Origin: Anaerotignum sp. MB30-C6
GTDB taxonomy: Bacteria; Bacillota; Clostridia; Lachnospirales; Anaerotignaceae
Assembly (NCBI RefSeq): GCF_030908465.1
Contig: NZ_CP133078.1
Location: 1,116,001 to 1,180,000 of the forward strand
Length of the DNA stretch: 64,000 nt
Direction: 5' to 3'
Positions 6,287 through 15,196 of the stretch are shown in pieces. The translations under genes and the position numbers were made by a program. Each line of letters opens with the position of its first letter. Positions within the stretch are counted from its first letter, which is position 1. The notes under the pieces were generated by a model. The model did not search any database, was not told the DNA's origin, and was given only the letters and a program-made list of their open reading frames with translations.

Positions 6287-6301
6287 TTATTCCCACTCAA
6301 T
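6287..6301. other. Right att-like core repeat (end of guaA)
   Basis: TTATTCCCACTCAAT contains the guaA stop codon and last codons (I-E-W-E-stop on the minus strand). See the left copy at 4850-4864. Confidence 0.6.
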
Positions 6302-7825
6302 CGTTGCAGGGGGTTTGGAAGTTATATCATACACAATACGATTAATATGTTTTACTTCGTTTACAATGCGAACGCTTACACGATCCAAAACATCATAAGG
6401 AATACGTGCCCAGTCAGCGGTCATAAAGTCGGTCGTTGTAACACCACGAAGGGCAACAGTATAATCATAGGTTCTGAAGTCGCCCATAACACCTACGGAA
6501 CGAACGTCAGTAATCACAGCAAAGTACTGGTTTATGCTACGGTCTAAGCCTGCCTTTGCTATTTCATCTCTGAAAATCGCATCAGCTTCTCTTAAAATTG
6601 CCAGCTTGTCTTCCGTTACTTCGCCAATAACACGAATGCCTAAACCAGGGCCAGGGAAGGGCTGACGCCATACCAAGTTTTCGGGTAAGCCAAGCTCAAT
6701 ACCCATCTGACGCACTTCATCTTTGAATAGTAAACGCAAAGGCTCAATCAATTCTTCAAAATCAACAACGGAAGGTAAACCCCCTACATTGTGGTGAGAT
6801 TTGATTACAGCGGAATCACCTAAACCACTTTCAATCACGTCGGGGTAAATCGTGCCCTGAACCAAGTACTGAACTTTGCCGATTTTTTTCGCCTCATCTT
6901 CAAATACACGGATGAATTCTTCGCCAATGGCTTTTCTCTTTGCTTCAGGTTCTGTAACGCCCTTCAATTTATTTAAGAAACGCTCCTGTGCGTTGGAACG
7001 AACGAAGTGAGAATCAAAGAAACCATCAAAAGCAGCTTCTACCTCATCGCCTTCGTTTTTACGCATTAAGCCGTGGTCAACAAAAACACAAGTCAGTTGT
7101 TTGCCAATTGCCTTAGAAACCAAAGCTGCAACAACGCTGGAATCAACGCCGCCGGAAAGAGCGCAAAGGGCTTTGCCATCACCAACTTGTTCACGGATTC
7201 TTTTAATCTGGTCTTCAATATAGTTGGACATCGTCCAATCGCCGCTACATCCACAAACTTCATATAAGAAGTTACGAATCATATCAGTGCCACGTGGAGT
7301 ATGGTTTACTTCTGGGTGGAATTGAACACCATAAAAGCCTTTATCAGGGCATTCAATTGCCGCTGCAGGGCAAGTAGGGCTCGTACCTACAACCCGGAAG
7401 CCTTCGGGCAACTCTGTTACAAAATCTGTATGGCTCATCCAGCAGATTTCTTTTTCATCAATACCTTTGAGAAGCTTGCTACTGGTATCAAAAGTAACTT
7501 CTGTTTTGCCATATTCACTTTTTTCATGGGCATTGCCAACTTTGCCGCCCAAAGTGTATGCCATTAACTGGCAACCATAGCAAATACCTAAAACAGGAAC
7601 ACCCAATTCAAAAATTTCGGGATTACAGTGGGGAGATTTTTCATCATACACACTGTTGGGCCCACCAGTGAAAATGATACCTTTAGGATTTTTTGCCTTA
7701 ATTTCTTCAATTGGCTTATTCCAAGGCATGATTTCACAATATACATGATGCTCTCTGATACGGCGTGCAATCAGCTGATTATATTGGCCGCCAAAGTCTA
7801 ATACGATAATCATTTCGTGGTTCAT
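6287..7825 (-). CDS. guaA: GMP synthase (glutamine-hydrolysing)
   Basis: Converts XMP to GMP using glutamine and ATP. The 512-residue protein has the class I glutamine amidotransferase domain first (GICYGCQ with the catalytic Cys near 82, FHPEVNH with His/Glu near 170-172). The ATP-pyrophosphatase P-loop LSGGVDSS (near 223) follows, then a C-terminal dimerisation domain ending PPATIEWE, the standard family terminus. Length is normal. Two ATGs are adjacent (7828 and 7825); GGAGG is 3 nt from the first and 6 nt from the second, so 7825 is preferred. A hairpin in the leader (7875-7896) may attenuate transcription. The 3' end hosts the decayed integrative element but the reading frame is intact. 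Confidence 0.97.
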   Translation of the reverse strand: MNHEMIIVLDFGGQYNQLIARRIREHHVYCEIMPWNKPIEEIKAKNPKGIIFTGGPNSVYDEKSPHCNPEIFELGVPVLGICYGCQLMAYTLGGKVGNAHEKSEYGKTEVTFDTSSKLLKGIDEKEICWMSHTDFVTELPEGFRVVGTSPTCPAAAIECPDKGFYGVQFHPEVNHTPRGTDMIRNFLYEVCGCSGDWTMSNYIEDQIKRIREQVGDGKALCALSGGVDSSVVAALVSKAIGKQLTCVFVDHGLMRKNEGDEVEAAFDGFFDSHFVRSNAQERFLNKLKGVTEPEAKRKAIGEEFIRVFEDEAKKIGKVQYLVQGTIYPDVIESGLGDSAVIKSHHNVGGLPSVVDFEELIEPLRLLFKDEVRQMGIELGLPENLVWRQPFPGPGLGIRVIGEVTEDKLAILREADAIFRDEIAKAGLDRSINQYFAVITDVRSVGVMGDFRTYDYTVALRGVTTTDFMTADWARIPYDVLDRVSVRIVNEVKHINRIVYDITSKPPATIEWE

Positions 7826-7874
7826 CATTAACCTCCATAAAATTTTATTACAATCCGTTCTTTTGAAAAGAAAA

Positions 7875-7896
7875 GCCGTCGAAAGACTCCGACGAC
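7875..7896 (-). promoter_or_regulatory. Terminator-like hairpin in the guaA leader
   Basis: On the minus strand GTCGTCG pairs with CGACGGC (one G-U) and is followed by TTTTCTTTT. It lies between the guaA promoter (7910-7938) and its start codon, so it could act as an attenuator. No known purine riboswitch core was seen. Confidence 0.5.
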
Positions 7897-7909
7897 ACGT
7901 TCTTTTTTT

Positions 7910-7938
7910 ATATTAGCATAGCCCACAAATCTTGACAA
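7910..7938 (-). promoter_or_regulatory. Promoter of guaA
   Basis: On the minus strand TTGTCA (7938-7933) and TAATAT (7915-7910) are 17 bp apart. Confidence 0.6.
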
Positions 7939-8004
7939 GAGAAAAAAGCCATGAAATAAGCCTTTTTTTCTTAAATCTTTGCAGCATTTACAGCTATGAA
8001 CCCG

Positions 8005-8033
8005 TTGACAGGTTGCCTTTACTTTGCTATCAT
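8005..8033 (+). promoter_or_regulatory. Promoter of the purine permease gene
   Basis: TTGACA (8005-8010), a 17-bp spacer and TATCAT (8028-8033) lie 65 bp before the start codon. Confidence 0.75.
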
Positions 8034-8097
8034 CTTAAAGTCGTTGTCTTTATTTTCATTATATTTACTTATTTATAGATTACTAAGGAGGGAAAAC

Positions 8098-9435
8098 ATG
8101 GGTTTTTTCGAAAAATGTTTTAAATTAAAACAAAACAATACAACAATGAAAACTGAAATTTTAGCCGGTTTAACTACTTTCATGACAATGGCGTATATTC
8201 TTGTAGTTAACCCTAGCATCTTAAGCACAACAGGGATGGATTCAGGCGCTCTTTTAACAGCAACTTGTATCGCATCTGCTTTGGGAACATTGTGTATGGC
8301 GTTTTTTGCCAACTATCCTTTTGCCTTGGCTCCCGGTATGGGGCTGAATGCGTATTTTGCCTATACCGTTTGTGGTCAGTATGGTTACGGTTGGGAGGTT
8401 GCTTTGGCAGCAGTATTTGTAGAGGGACTAATTTTTATTCTACTTTCTGCTGTAAACGTAAGAGAAGCAATTTTTAATGCAATCCCTACGAATATGAAAA
8501 AAGCAACCAGTGTGGGTATTGGTATGTTCATTGCTTTCATTGGCCTTCAAAACTCTGGTGTAATTATTGCAGACCCCGTTGTTTGCGTAGCACTAGGGGA
8601 AATCAAAAGTGTTTCCGTAGCTCTATCTTTAATTGGAATCATTATTACTTTAGTTTTGGTTGTAAAGAATGTAAAGGGCGCTTTGTTCTTAGGGATTATT
8701 ATTACTTGGGTTCTGGGTATTATTTGTCAGCTCACAGGAATTTATGTAGTAGACGTTGAGGCTGGAATGTATTCCTTGATTCCTCAGGGCATTATTTCCG
8801 CACCTCCAAGTATCTCTCCCATTGCAATGAAGTTGAGTTTCGAAGGAATTAGAATCCTTGATTTCATTACTGTAATTTTTGCTTTCTTGTTTGTCGATTT
8901 ATTTGATACGTTAGGGACGTTAATCGGTGTTTCCTCTAAGGCTGGATTTATCGATAAAGATGGAAAACTCCCCCGTATTAAAGGTGCATTGTTTGCAGAT
9001 GCCGTTGCAACAACTTGTGGTGCGGCACTGGGTACTTCCACTGTAACCACCTTCGTTGAAAGTGCTTCTGGTGTTTCTGACGGTGGACGTACAGGTATGA
9101 CTGCCTTTACAACGGCCATGTTGTTCTTAGTTGCTTTGTTGTTTTCCCCAATTTTGACAACAATCCCTTCTTTTGCAACAACACCTGCTTTGGTAGTTGT
9201 AGGACTGTTTATGGTTGAAAACATCAGAGACATTGATTTTAGCGACTATACAGAAGGTTTCCCTGCATTTATGACAATCCTAATGATGGTTATTGCTTAT
9301 AGTATTTCCGAAGGTTTGGTTTTTGGTGTAATTTCTTATGTGTTACTGAAACTGCTTAGCGGCAGAACAAAAGAGCTAAACCCTGTTATTGTAATCATCG
9401 GTATACTATTCTTTATCAAACTGATTTCAGGATAA
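8098..9435 (+). CDS. NCS2-family purine (guanine/hypoxanthine) permease, AzgA/PbuG type
   Basis: A 445-residue inner-membrane transporter with about 12-13 hydrophobic segments. Family motifs include TEILAGLTTFMTMAYILVVNP at the N-terminus, the FALAPGMGLNAYFAY segment and GALFADAVATTCGAALGTSTVTTFVESASGV, typical of the AzgA subfamily that imports hypoxanthine, guanine or adenine with protons. The ATG at 8098 is chosen because AAGGAGGG precedes it by 7 nt; the frame is open further upstream but runs through the promoter. It is divergent from guaA, consistent with linked purine salvage. A terminator follows. Confidence 0.93.
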   Translation: MGFFEKCFKLKQNNTTMKTEILAGLTTFMTMAYILVVNPSILSTTGMDSGALLTATCIASALGTLCMAFFANYPFALAPGMGLNAYFAYTVCGQYGYGWEVALAAVFVEGLIFILLSAVNVREAIFNAIPTNMKKATSVGIGMFIAFIGLQNSGVIIADPVVCVALGEIKSVSVALSLIGIIITLVLVVKNVKGALFLGIIITWVLGIICQLTGIYVVDVEAGMYSLIPQGIISAPPSISPIAMKLSFEGIRILDFITVIFAFLFVDLFDTLGTLIGVSSKAGFIDKDGKLPRIKGALFADAVATTCGAALGTSTVTTFVESASGVSDGGRTGMTAFTTAMLFLVALLFSPILTTIPSFATTPALVVVGLFMVENIRDIDFSDYTEGFPAFMTILMMVIAYSISEGLVFGVISYVLLKLLSGRTKELNPVIVIIGILFFIKLISG

Positions 9436-9442
9436 AACACAA

Positions 9443-9476
9443 GCCTATCATAGTTACTACGATGATGGGCTTTTTT
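9443..9476 (+). terminator. Terminator of the purine permease gene
   Basis: AAGCC-T-ATCAT and ATGAT-G-GGCTT arms around a short loop, followed by TTTTTTTATA. Confidence 0.85.
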
Positions 9477-9628
9477 TATATTGCGGATTTTCATTGTAAT
9501 ATTTCCAATGGCAGTAACAGTGCTAATATATTGGCGAAAGGAATGAAAATGTGTTGTTTCTTGCTGGAAATACATCTATAATAGGCCGTAGGGCTTTAAG
9601 AGAAAGTGGTACAGAAAGGCGGATAAAC

Positions 9629-10852
9629 ATGAAAAACTTATTGGTTGCCCAATCTGGTGGGCCATCAGCGGCGATCAACGCAACGCTATGCGGTGTGGTT
9701 GAGAAGGGATTGGCTGATAAAAACATTGGCAAGGTTTATGGGGCACAAAACGGAATAGTGGGGATTTTAGCAGATAAAATCATTGAGCTGAATCCTTTGC
9801 TTTCTGATCCTAAGTCGTTACAACTTTTGTGCCAGACGCCTTCTTCTGCATTGGGTTCATGCAGAATGAAACTGTCCCATTGGGAGGAAAGCACTTTTGA
9901 ATATGAAAAGATAATCGCTTTGTTTAGGCAGTATGACATCGGTTATTTTATTTATATTGGGGGAAATGACTCTATGGATACGGTGCATAAACTTGCTTCC
10001 TATTGCCGATTAAATAAACTTGATGACATTTCAATTATAGGAGCACCCAAAACCATTGATAACGATTTGGTGGAAACAGACCACTGCCCTGGTTTTGGCT
10101 CTGCGGCAAAATATATTGCCACAACTTTTTCAGAAATTGCTTGTGATTGCAATGTATATGCGTTGCCTGCGGTAACGATTGTAGAGGTAATGGGACGAGA
10201 TGCAGGTTGGTTAACGGCATCTTCCGCACTAGGTAGAATCAATGGAGATGCTGCCCCTGATTTAATTTATCTTTGCGAGAAACCTTTTTCGGTTGATAAG
10301 TTTTTGCAGGATGTCAGGGATAAGCTGGCAGAAAAACACGCTGTCATCATTGCGGTAAGCGAGGGCATTAAAAATGCAGAAGGGCAGTACATAACAGAGA
10401 GTCTGCAAGATAGAGCTTGTGATGCCTTTGGACATAAGATTTTGGCAGGGGCGGCAAGATTTTTGGAAGAAATCGTTCGAGAAGAAATCGGTTGCAAAGT
10501 CAGAAGTGTAGAGCTTAATTTAATGCAACGTTGTGCGTCCCATGTGGCAAGTGAAGCGGATATTTATGAATCTAGGCTTCTTGGCATGGCGGCGGCAGAC
10601 CATGCTATTTCTGGGGAATCCGGAAAAATGGCGGCAATCAAAAGAACTTCAACAAAACCCTATCGTTTTGAGATTGACTTTGTGGAGATTGAAAAAATTG
10701 CGAATCAGGTGAAGGAAGTCCCATTGAATTGGATTAATTCAGAAGGTAACGACGTTACCCAAGAAATGATTGACTATTTACTTCCCTTAATCCAAGGGGA
10801 ATTGCCTTGTACTTACCGAAACGGTGTGCCAGTTCACTTGAGATTGTATTAA
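9629..10852 (+). CDS. 6-phosphofructokinase, probably pyrophosphate-dependent
   Basis: A 407-residue enzyme phosphorylating fructose 6-phosphate. VAQSGGPSAAINA opens the fold; GGNDS (111-115) replaces the GGDGS of ATP enzymes, and PKTIDNDL (140-147) has Lys where ATP enzymes have Gly, the two features associated with PPi specificity. VMGRDAGWLTA follows. Use of PPi is therefore likely but was not tested. The ATG at 9629 follows AAAGGCGG at 6 nt. It is monocistronic and ends well before a terminator at 10995. Confidence 0.9.
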   Translation: MKNLLVAQSGGPSAAINATLCGVVEKGLADKNIGKVYGAQNGIVGILADKIIELNPLLSDPKSLQLLCQTPSSALGSCRMKLSHWEESTFEYEKIIALFRQYDIGYFIYIGGNDSMDTVHKLASYCRLNKLDDISIIGAPKTIDNDLVETDHCPGFGSAAKYIATTFSEIACDCNVYALPAVTIVEVMGRDAGWLTASSALGRINGDAAPDLIYLCEKPFSVDKFLQDVRDKLAEKHAVIIAVSEGIKNAEGQYITESLQDRACDAFGHKILAGAARFLEEIVREEIGCKVRSVELNLMQRCASHVASEADIYESRLLGMAAADHAISGESGKMAAIKRTSTKPYRFEIDFVEIEKIANQVKEVPLNWINSEGNDVTQEMIDYLLPLIQGELPCTYRNGVPVHLRLY

Positions 10853-10994
10853 TATGAGCGATTTTAAAGCAATGGTTTTTGCTTTTCGTTAGGTGATAAG
10901 GGATTTTATGTAGGATGGACAAATTGGAGGTAACCTTCTTTCGCCTGAAATAAAGAAGCAAAAAAACAAAAAAATTATTTGAAAGTACTGAATT

Positions 10995-11052
10995 AGCCCC
11001 TTTTGCTAGGCCTTACAAGGTTATTCTTGTGCCAAACAAAGGGGCTTTTTTT
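10995..11052 (+). terminator. Intrinsic terminator in the pfk/bofC-like intergenic region
   Basis: AGCCCCTTT (from 10995) pairs with AAAGGGGCT (11038-11046), followed by a run of T. The 408-bp gap 10853-11261 holds this hairpin and no other gene that I can support. Confidence 0.85.
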
Positions 11053-11261
11053 GTATCTCGAAAAAAGAGCCTAGATTGGGAGGGGCTTTGCTAATTCAAT
11101 TTGCCCTTGTGGAAATGCCGGTTTTTTTAAATGATAGGCTTGTAGAAGTATCCTGAGGATTTCACTTGGTAAAATGGTTGTAAGAACGTATTCGAAGTTT
11201 ATGGGAATTTTTGTATAAAATTTTCCGAAAGAGTACATACTTTTTTCGAGGTGGATTATAT

Positions 11262-11801
11262 ATGAAGAAAAAAGTTGTACTTTTGGCTCTTGCCGGTTTT
11301 TTTCTGTCGTTGGGCGTAGGCTACTTTTTTTCTATGAAGGACGAGCAAAGACATACTCCTCCCACGCAAGAGGAATCCGTTCAGGTTGGGAAGAGAGAAG
11401 TAAACATTAAAAAAGAAGGTAAGATTATTTACCAGTATTATTATACAAAGGATGCAATTACGAAAGAGGTAGAAGAGCCTGTTCCTGATTTTTTGGAAGG
11501 TTTAACCCGAGACCAAATGCAGAGCGTTTATAATGGATGGCAAATCGTCTATTTTTCTCCAGAAAAGGTAATTCTGCGATGTTCCGTGGAAGGGGCCAGC
11601 AGTGAGGTTTATTTACTGAAGGAGCACGAGGGGTATCTTGCCGTTTTTGTGGAAGATATTGATAAGAAAATGAGGCTGAAAGAATTGACAGATGTTCCTA
11701 TTACCGTTTTGCCAGAGGCAGAACGGCAGCAGCTTGCTGAGGGCATCCGTGTATTAGGTGACGAAAACTTAGTGCGGTTACTATCAGATTTTACAAGCTG
11801 A
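11262..11801 (+). CDS. BofC C-terminal-domain-like exported protein
   Basis: A 179-residue protein with an N-terminal signal or anchor helix (VVLLALAGFFLSLGVGYFF) and a compact domain. Its end, EGYLAVFVEDIDKKMRLKELTDVPITVLPEAE followed by GIRVLGDENLVRLLSDFTS, follows the BofC C-terminal pattern. BofC in Bacillus controls the SpoIVB checkpoint of pro-sigma-K activation in the forespore. The protein is longer on the N-terminal side than the domain alone, so it may be a BofC relative with a different role. ATG 11262 follows GAGGTGG by 7 nt. Confidence 0.7.
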   Translation: MKKKVVLLALAGFFLSLGVGYFFSMKDEQRHTPPTQEESVQVGKREVNIKKEGKIIYQYYYTKDAITKEVEEPVPDFLEGLTRDQMQSVYNGWQIVYFSPEKVILRCSVEGASSEVYLLKEHEGYLAVFVEDIDKKMRLKELTDVPITVLPEAERQQLAEGIRVLGDENLVRLLSDFTS

Positions 11802-11828
11802 TTTTTGTTAATTTTAGTTAATTAAAGC

Positions 11829-11857
11829 TAGACATTTTTTGTCCCACGTGTTATAAT
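11829..11857 (+). promoter_or_regulatory. Promoter of an orphan small transcript
   Basis: TAGACA (11829-11834), a 17-bp spacer and a perfect TATAAT (11852-11857). Transcription would begin near 11864. Confidence 0.75.
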
Positions 11858-11863
11858 AACAAT

Positions 11864-11970
11864 GTGAAAACTCCCCAATATTTTCACATTGCGGTAAATC
11901 CGTAATCCCAATAAGAAATACCTTCTCTTTTTGGAAAAGAGCAGTCATCGGCAGGCTGCTCTTTTTCCTT
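11864..11970 (+). ncRNA. Candidate small RNA, about 105 nt, unknown family
   Basis: A consensus promoter, a 5' hairpin (AATGTGAAAA at 11861-11870 with TTTTCACATT at 11881-11890), a single-stranded pyrimidine-rich middle and a strong terminator (AAAAGAGCAG 11935-11944 with CTGCTCTTTT from 11956, then T-rich) form a complete unit. There is no credible ORF inside it, and the next gene starts 260 bp later. It does not match 6S, SRP, tmRNA or RNase P patterns that I know. It could alternatively be an aborted leader for the downstream amylase gene. Confidence 0.6.
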
Positions 11971-12228
11971 TTGTCTAAAAAAATATATGTCGAGATAGAA
12001 ATAAATGCTAATAAAATTATGAATTAAGAGGGGGCTTGAAGCAGCTAAACTATTGATGTTTCGTTTAGAATCTATTTCAATGACTTCTTATATGATATAA
12101 TAATTGAGGTGTGGCATTGTAGTTTTTGGATATATTTGGTGATTAATTAAAAAGTTGTAAAAACCGTTATGTGCCTTTTCCTTTGGCCATAATAATAAAT
12201 AAGACTGCGAAATAAAGGTGGTGATTTA

Positions 12229-14277
12229 GTGCCAAATCATGCTGATTTTTATTGGATAAGAAACATTCCTTATTTTTGCTCCCAAGCGATTTTTAGCGAT
12301 GAAACCATAAATTATAGGATGCCTCCAGAGCCATCTCAATACGATAGGGTAACCATTACCCTAAGGGCAGGGCGAGATATAGAGCTGCAGCCTTATTTAT
12401 GTATGGAAACGGGACGGCTGCCCATGGAGAAAATGAGGGCAAGCTTTGTGTTTGACTATTATCAAGTAACCTTACCTCCATCAGCAGAACTGATTCGCTA
12501 CTATTTTTGCATAGAGGGAGAGGGCTTTACCCTTTACTACACAAAATATGGTGTGTTTGAGGACTATCAGAGCGACGGTTGGTTTGAAATTTTGAAAAAC
12601 TACCATACCCCTCAATGGGCAAAAGGTGCGGTAATGTATCAAATTTATCCCGACCGCTTTTTCAATGGGGATAAGCAAAACGATGTTCTAACCAAAGAAT
12701 ATATGTATTTAGGCAAACCTGTAAAAAAGGTGGAGGACTGGTTTTTGAACCCTGACTCAGAAGACATTCGAAATTTCTATGGCGGAGATTTGCAAGGTGT
12801 TATAGAAAAAATGGATTATCTTGAGGATTTGGGCATTGATGCAATTTACTTGAACCCAATTTTTGTTTCTCCCAGTAATCACAAATACGATATTCAAGAT
12901 TATGCGCATATTGACCCCCATCTTGGTGTGATTGAGGTGGATGAAGGGGCTTTGCTTTTTGGATCGGAAGAAAACAAAGAGGCAACCAAGTATATTACCC
13001 GTGTAACCAATGAAATCAATTTGGAAAAGAGTGACATGCTTTTTGCAACTTTAGTAGAGGAGGCCCACAAAAGGGGAATAAAGGTCATTATTGATGGCGT
13101 ATTTAACCACTGTGGTGCTTTTCATAAATGGCTGGACAAAGAAGGAATATATATAGGTAAGAACTCAGGTGCATACCAAGATAAAAATAGCCCTTATCGC
13201 CCATATTTTTATTGGGATCAAGAGGGGGAAGGCTATGAAGGCTGGTGGGGATATGAAAATCATCCTAAGCTAAATGTAGAGGGTTGCCCTAAGCTTCGAG
13301 AAGAAATCTTTAAAATTGCTACAAAGTGGGTGTCTCCCCCTTTTTGTGCAGATGGGTGGCGTCTGGATGTAGCGGCGGACTTAGGTAGAACAGAGGAATT
13401 CAACCATGCCTTTTGGCGGGAGTTCCGAAATGTAGTGAAAAAGGCCAACCCCAATGCGGTTATTTTAGCAGAACATTATGGGGATGCAAAACCTTGGCTT
13501 TGGGGCGATGAGTGGGACAGCATCATGAATTACGATGCTTTTATGGAGCCATTGACATGGTTTTTGACTGGCGTATCCAAGCACAGCACAGAAGCTAGGG
13601 ATGATTTATATAATAATGCGAATGTGTTTTGGGGCAGTATGAGCTATCAAATGGCGAAACTGCCCATACAAGCCATCAATACAGCCATGAACGAGCTTTC
13701 AAACCATGACCATTCTCGATTTTTGACAAGAACAAATCGTCAATTAGGGCGGCTGGCTAAAAACGGTGCCAAAGCTGCAGAGGATGGCGTTCTTCTGTCT
13801 GTGATGAGAGAGGCTGTTTTATTTCAAATGACGTGGCTAGGCTCACCGACCATTTACTATGGAGACGAAGCTGGGGTTATGGGGTGGACGGACCCAGATA
13901 ACCGAAGAACCTACCCTTGGGGTAGGGAGAATATAGAGCTGATAGAGTTCCATAAAACTTGTATTCGTTTGCGTAAAGAAAATGAGGCCTTGCGTTTTGG
14001 CTCCCTAAAACAATTGTTTGGCGAATATGGCATCATTGGCTATGGAAGATTTACGGAGCTGAATAAATGTGTTATCGTTTTAAATAACAACAATTGTGCC
14101 AAAGAAATTTATATACCCCTTTGGCAAATTGGTGTGCGGGAAAAAGGAAGAATGAAAAGCTTGCTGAGCACAGAGGAAACGGGTTATCATAGGGAGAGTA
14201 CAGCTTATGTTGTAGAAAATGGACACATTCGACTATTGTTACCGCCGAAAAGTGGGGTTCTTTTAAAGGAAGTGTAG
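12229..14277 (+). CDS. GH13 alpha-glucan hydrolase, neopullulanase/cyclomaltodextrinase type
   Basis: A 682-residue cytoplasmic enzyme (no signal peptide). An N-terminal beta domain of about 125 residues precedes the (beta/alpha)8 barrel starting VMYQIYPDRFFNGD, as in GH13 subfamily 20 enzymes. Catalytic residues are D380 in DGWRLDV (nucleophile), E415 in ILAEHYGD (acid/base) and D494 in SNHDHSR (transition-state stabiliser). Substrates are probably short maltodextrins, cyclodextrins or pullulan. Translation starts at GTG 12229 after AAAGGTGGTGA. The pseudouridine synthase gene begins 2 nt after the stop, so the two are cotranscribed. Confidence 0.92.
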   Translation: MPNHADFYWIRNIPYFCSQAIFSDETINYRMPPEPSQYDRVTITLRAGRDIELQPYLCMETGRLPMEKMRASFVFDYYQVTLPPSAELIRYYFCIEGEGFTLYYTKYGVFEDYQSDGWFEILKNYHTPQWAKGAVMYQIYPDRFFNGDKQNDVLTKEYMYLGKPVKKVEDWFLNPDSEDIRNFYGGDLQGVIEKMDYLEDLGIDAIYLNPIFVSPSNHKYDIQDYAHIDPHLGVIEVDEGALLFGSEENKEATKYITRVTNEINLEKSDMLFATLVEEAHKRGIKVIIDGVFNHCGAFHKWLDKEGIYIGKNSGAYQDKNSPYRPYFYWDQEGEGYEGWWGYENHPKLNVEGCPKLREEIFKIATKWVSPPFCADGWRLDVAADLGRTEEFNHAFWREFRNVVKKANPNAVILAEHYGDAKPWLWGDEWDSIMNYDAFMEPLTWFLTGVSKHSTEARDDLYNNANVFWGSMSYQMAKLPIQAINTAMNELSNHDHSRFLTRTNRQLGRLAKNGAKAAEDGVLLSVMREAVLFQMTWLGSPTIYYGDEAGVMGWTDPDNRRTYPWGRENIELIEFHKTCIRLRKENEALRFGSLKQLFGEYGIIGYGRFTELNKCVIVLNNNNCAKEIYIPLWQIGVREKGRMKSLLSTEETGYHRESTAYVVENGHIRLLLPPKSGVLLKEV

Positions 14278-14279
14278 AA

Positions 14280-14945
14280 ATGGATTGGAAAATATTATTT
14301 GAGGACGAGGCCATGCTTGTGGCCATAAAACCTCAGGGGATGCCAACACAAGGTGATAAAACGGGGGATTTGGACTTACTTTCAGCTTTGCAGGAGCATT
14401 GTGGTCATCCTTTGGGATTGGTACACCGCTTAGATAGGCCTGTTGGGGGGCTTCTTGTGTTTGCAAAAACAAAAAAAGCAGAAACAGCTTTTGCTAAGGA
14501 GATGCAAGAAGGCCGATTGGAAAAAGGATATCGTACCGTTCTTTGTGGCAAATTGCCTGAAGAAAAGGGGAGACTGGTTGATTATTTGAAAAAGAACATG
14601 CGAACGAATCTTTCGGAAGTTGTTTCTCCCAATGATAAAGGGGGAAAAAAAGCGATTTTGCATTATGAAGTTTTGGAAACAGCCACAATAGAAGGTCAAG
14701 TTTTAAGTTATGTGGAAATTCAATTGGAAACGGGAAGACACCACCAAATTCGAGTGCAGACCGCCAATGCAGGGGCACCCATTTGGGGTGACAAAAAATA
14801 TAACCCCATGTTTAAAAGAGGGGGACGAACGGAGATTGCCCTTTGGTCTTGCTTTTTAAAGGGGTACCATCCCACCACAAAAAAGCCTTGGTGTTTTCAG
14901 GATTTACCCAAGGAAGGGGCTTTTCAGTTTTTTGCTGGAAAATGA
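14280..14945 (+). CDS. RluA-family RNA pseudouridine synthase
   Basis: A 221-residue enzyme isomerising uridine in RNA. VHRLDRPVGGLLVFAKT holds the catalytic Asp (HRLDRP box), and the C-terminal ETGRHHQIRVQ loop is the second RluA motif. There is no S4 domain, so it is a short RluA type; whether the target is rRNA or tRNA cannot be told. ATG lies 2 nt after the amylase stop. A metabolic link to the pseudouridine catabolic genes at 30793-32810 is not implied by position. Confidence 0.93.
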   Translation: MDWKILFEDEAMLVAIKPQGMPTQGDKTGDLDLLSALQEHCGHPLGLVHRLDRPVGGLLVFAKTKKAETAFAKEMQEGRLEKGYRTVLCGKLPEEKGRLVDYLKKNMRTNLSEVVSPNDKGGKKAILHYEVLETATIEGQVLSYVEIQLETGRHHQIRVQTANAGAPIWGDKKYNPMFKRGGRTEIALWSCFLKGYHPTTKKPWCFQDLPKEGAFQFFAGK

Positions 14946-15112
14946 TAAAACAAGCTTTGCAATTTCTTAGTATGTGTATTATAATGTGGTTATCATATTT
15001 GTATGATTGGCTTAAAGAGAAATGGAGACCTGAATTCATTTGTAAAAAAGGAGTTTTCAGGTATCCCTTCATGATATCTCTCGTATAATTATTTAAAATG
15101 GAAAAAGAATAG

Positions 15113-15137
15113 AAGAACTGAAAGGTTCTTTTATTTT
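15113..15137 (+). promoter_or_regulatory. Terminator-like hairpin in the clpC leader
   Basis: AAGAACT (15113-15119), a GAAA tetraloop and GGTTCTT (15124-15130, one G-U) are followed by TTATTTT. A TATAAT (15084-15089) lies upstream, so the hairpin sits between a possible promoter and clpC; it may attenuate clpC or end the rluA transcript. No CIRCE element or CtsR heptad repeat was found. Confidence 0.45.
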
Positions 15138-15196
15138 AATCATAATTTTAGCAATCACAAGCTTTGATGGCTAACAAGCTAAGGAAGGTGAAGAAC

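Larger units (their letters stand above)
4850..6301. mobile_element. Degenerate integrative element remnant inserted at the 3' end of guaA
   Basis: About 1.45 kb is bounded by a 15-bp direct repeat (4850-4864 and 6287-6301, one mismatch), the right copy being the end of guaA. Inside each end lie paired TAGTACG repeats (4949-4967, 85 bp in; 6209-6226, 61 bp in). Next to the right end is the 3' remnant of a tyrosine recombinase. One intact gene (5030-5770) remains as cargo. The 3' end of guaA is a known insertion site for genomic islands in bacteria (established knowledge). The interpretation as a deleted island is inference from this arrangement. Confidence 0.65.

Noticed and set aside
6204..6398. 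Plus-strand ORF across the guaA 3' end
   Set aside because: Crosses the guaA terminator and is antisense to guaA, with no RBS.
7926..8097. Purine (xpt-type) riboswitch before the permease gene
   Set aside because: No TATAAT...loop-loop core or conserved three-way junction bases were found in the leader.
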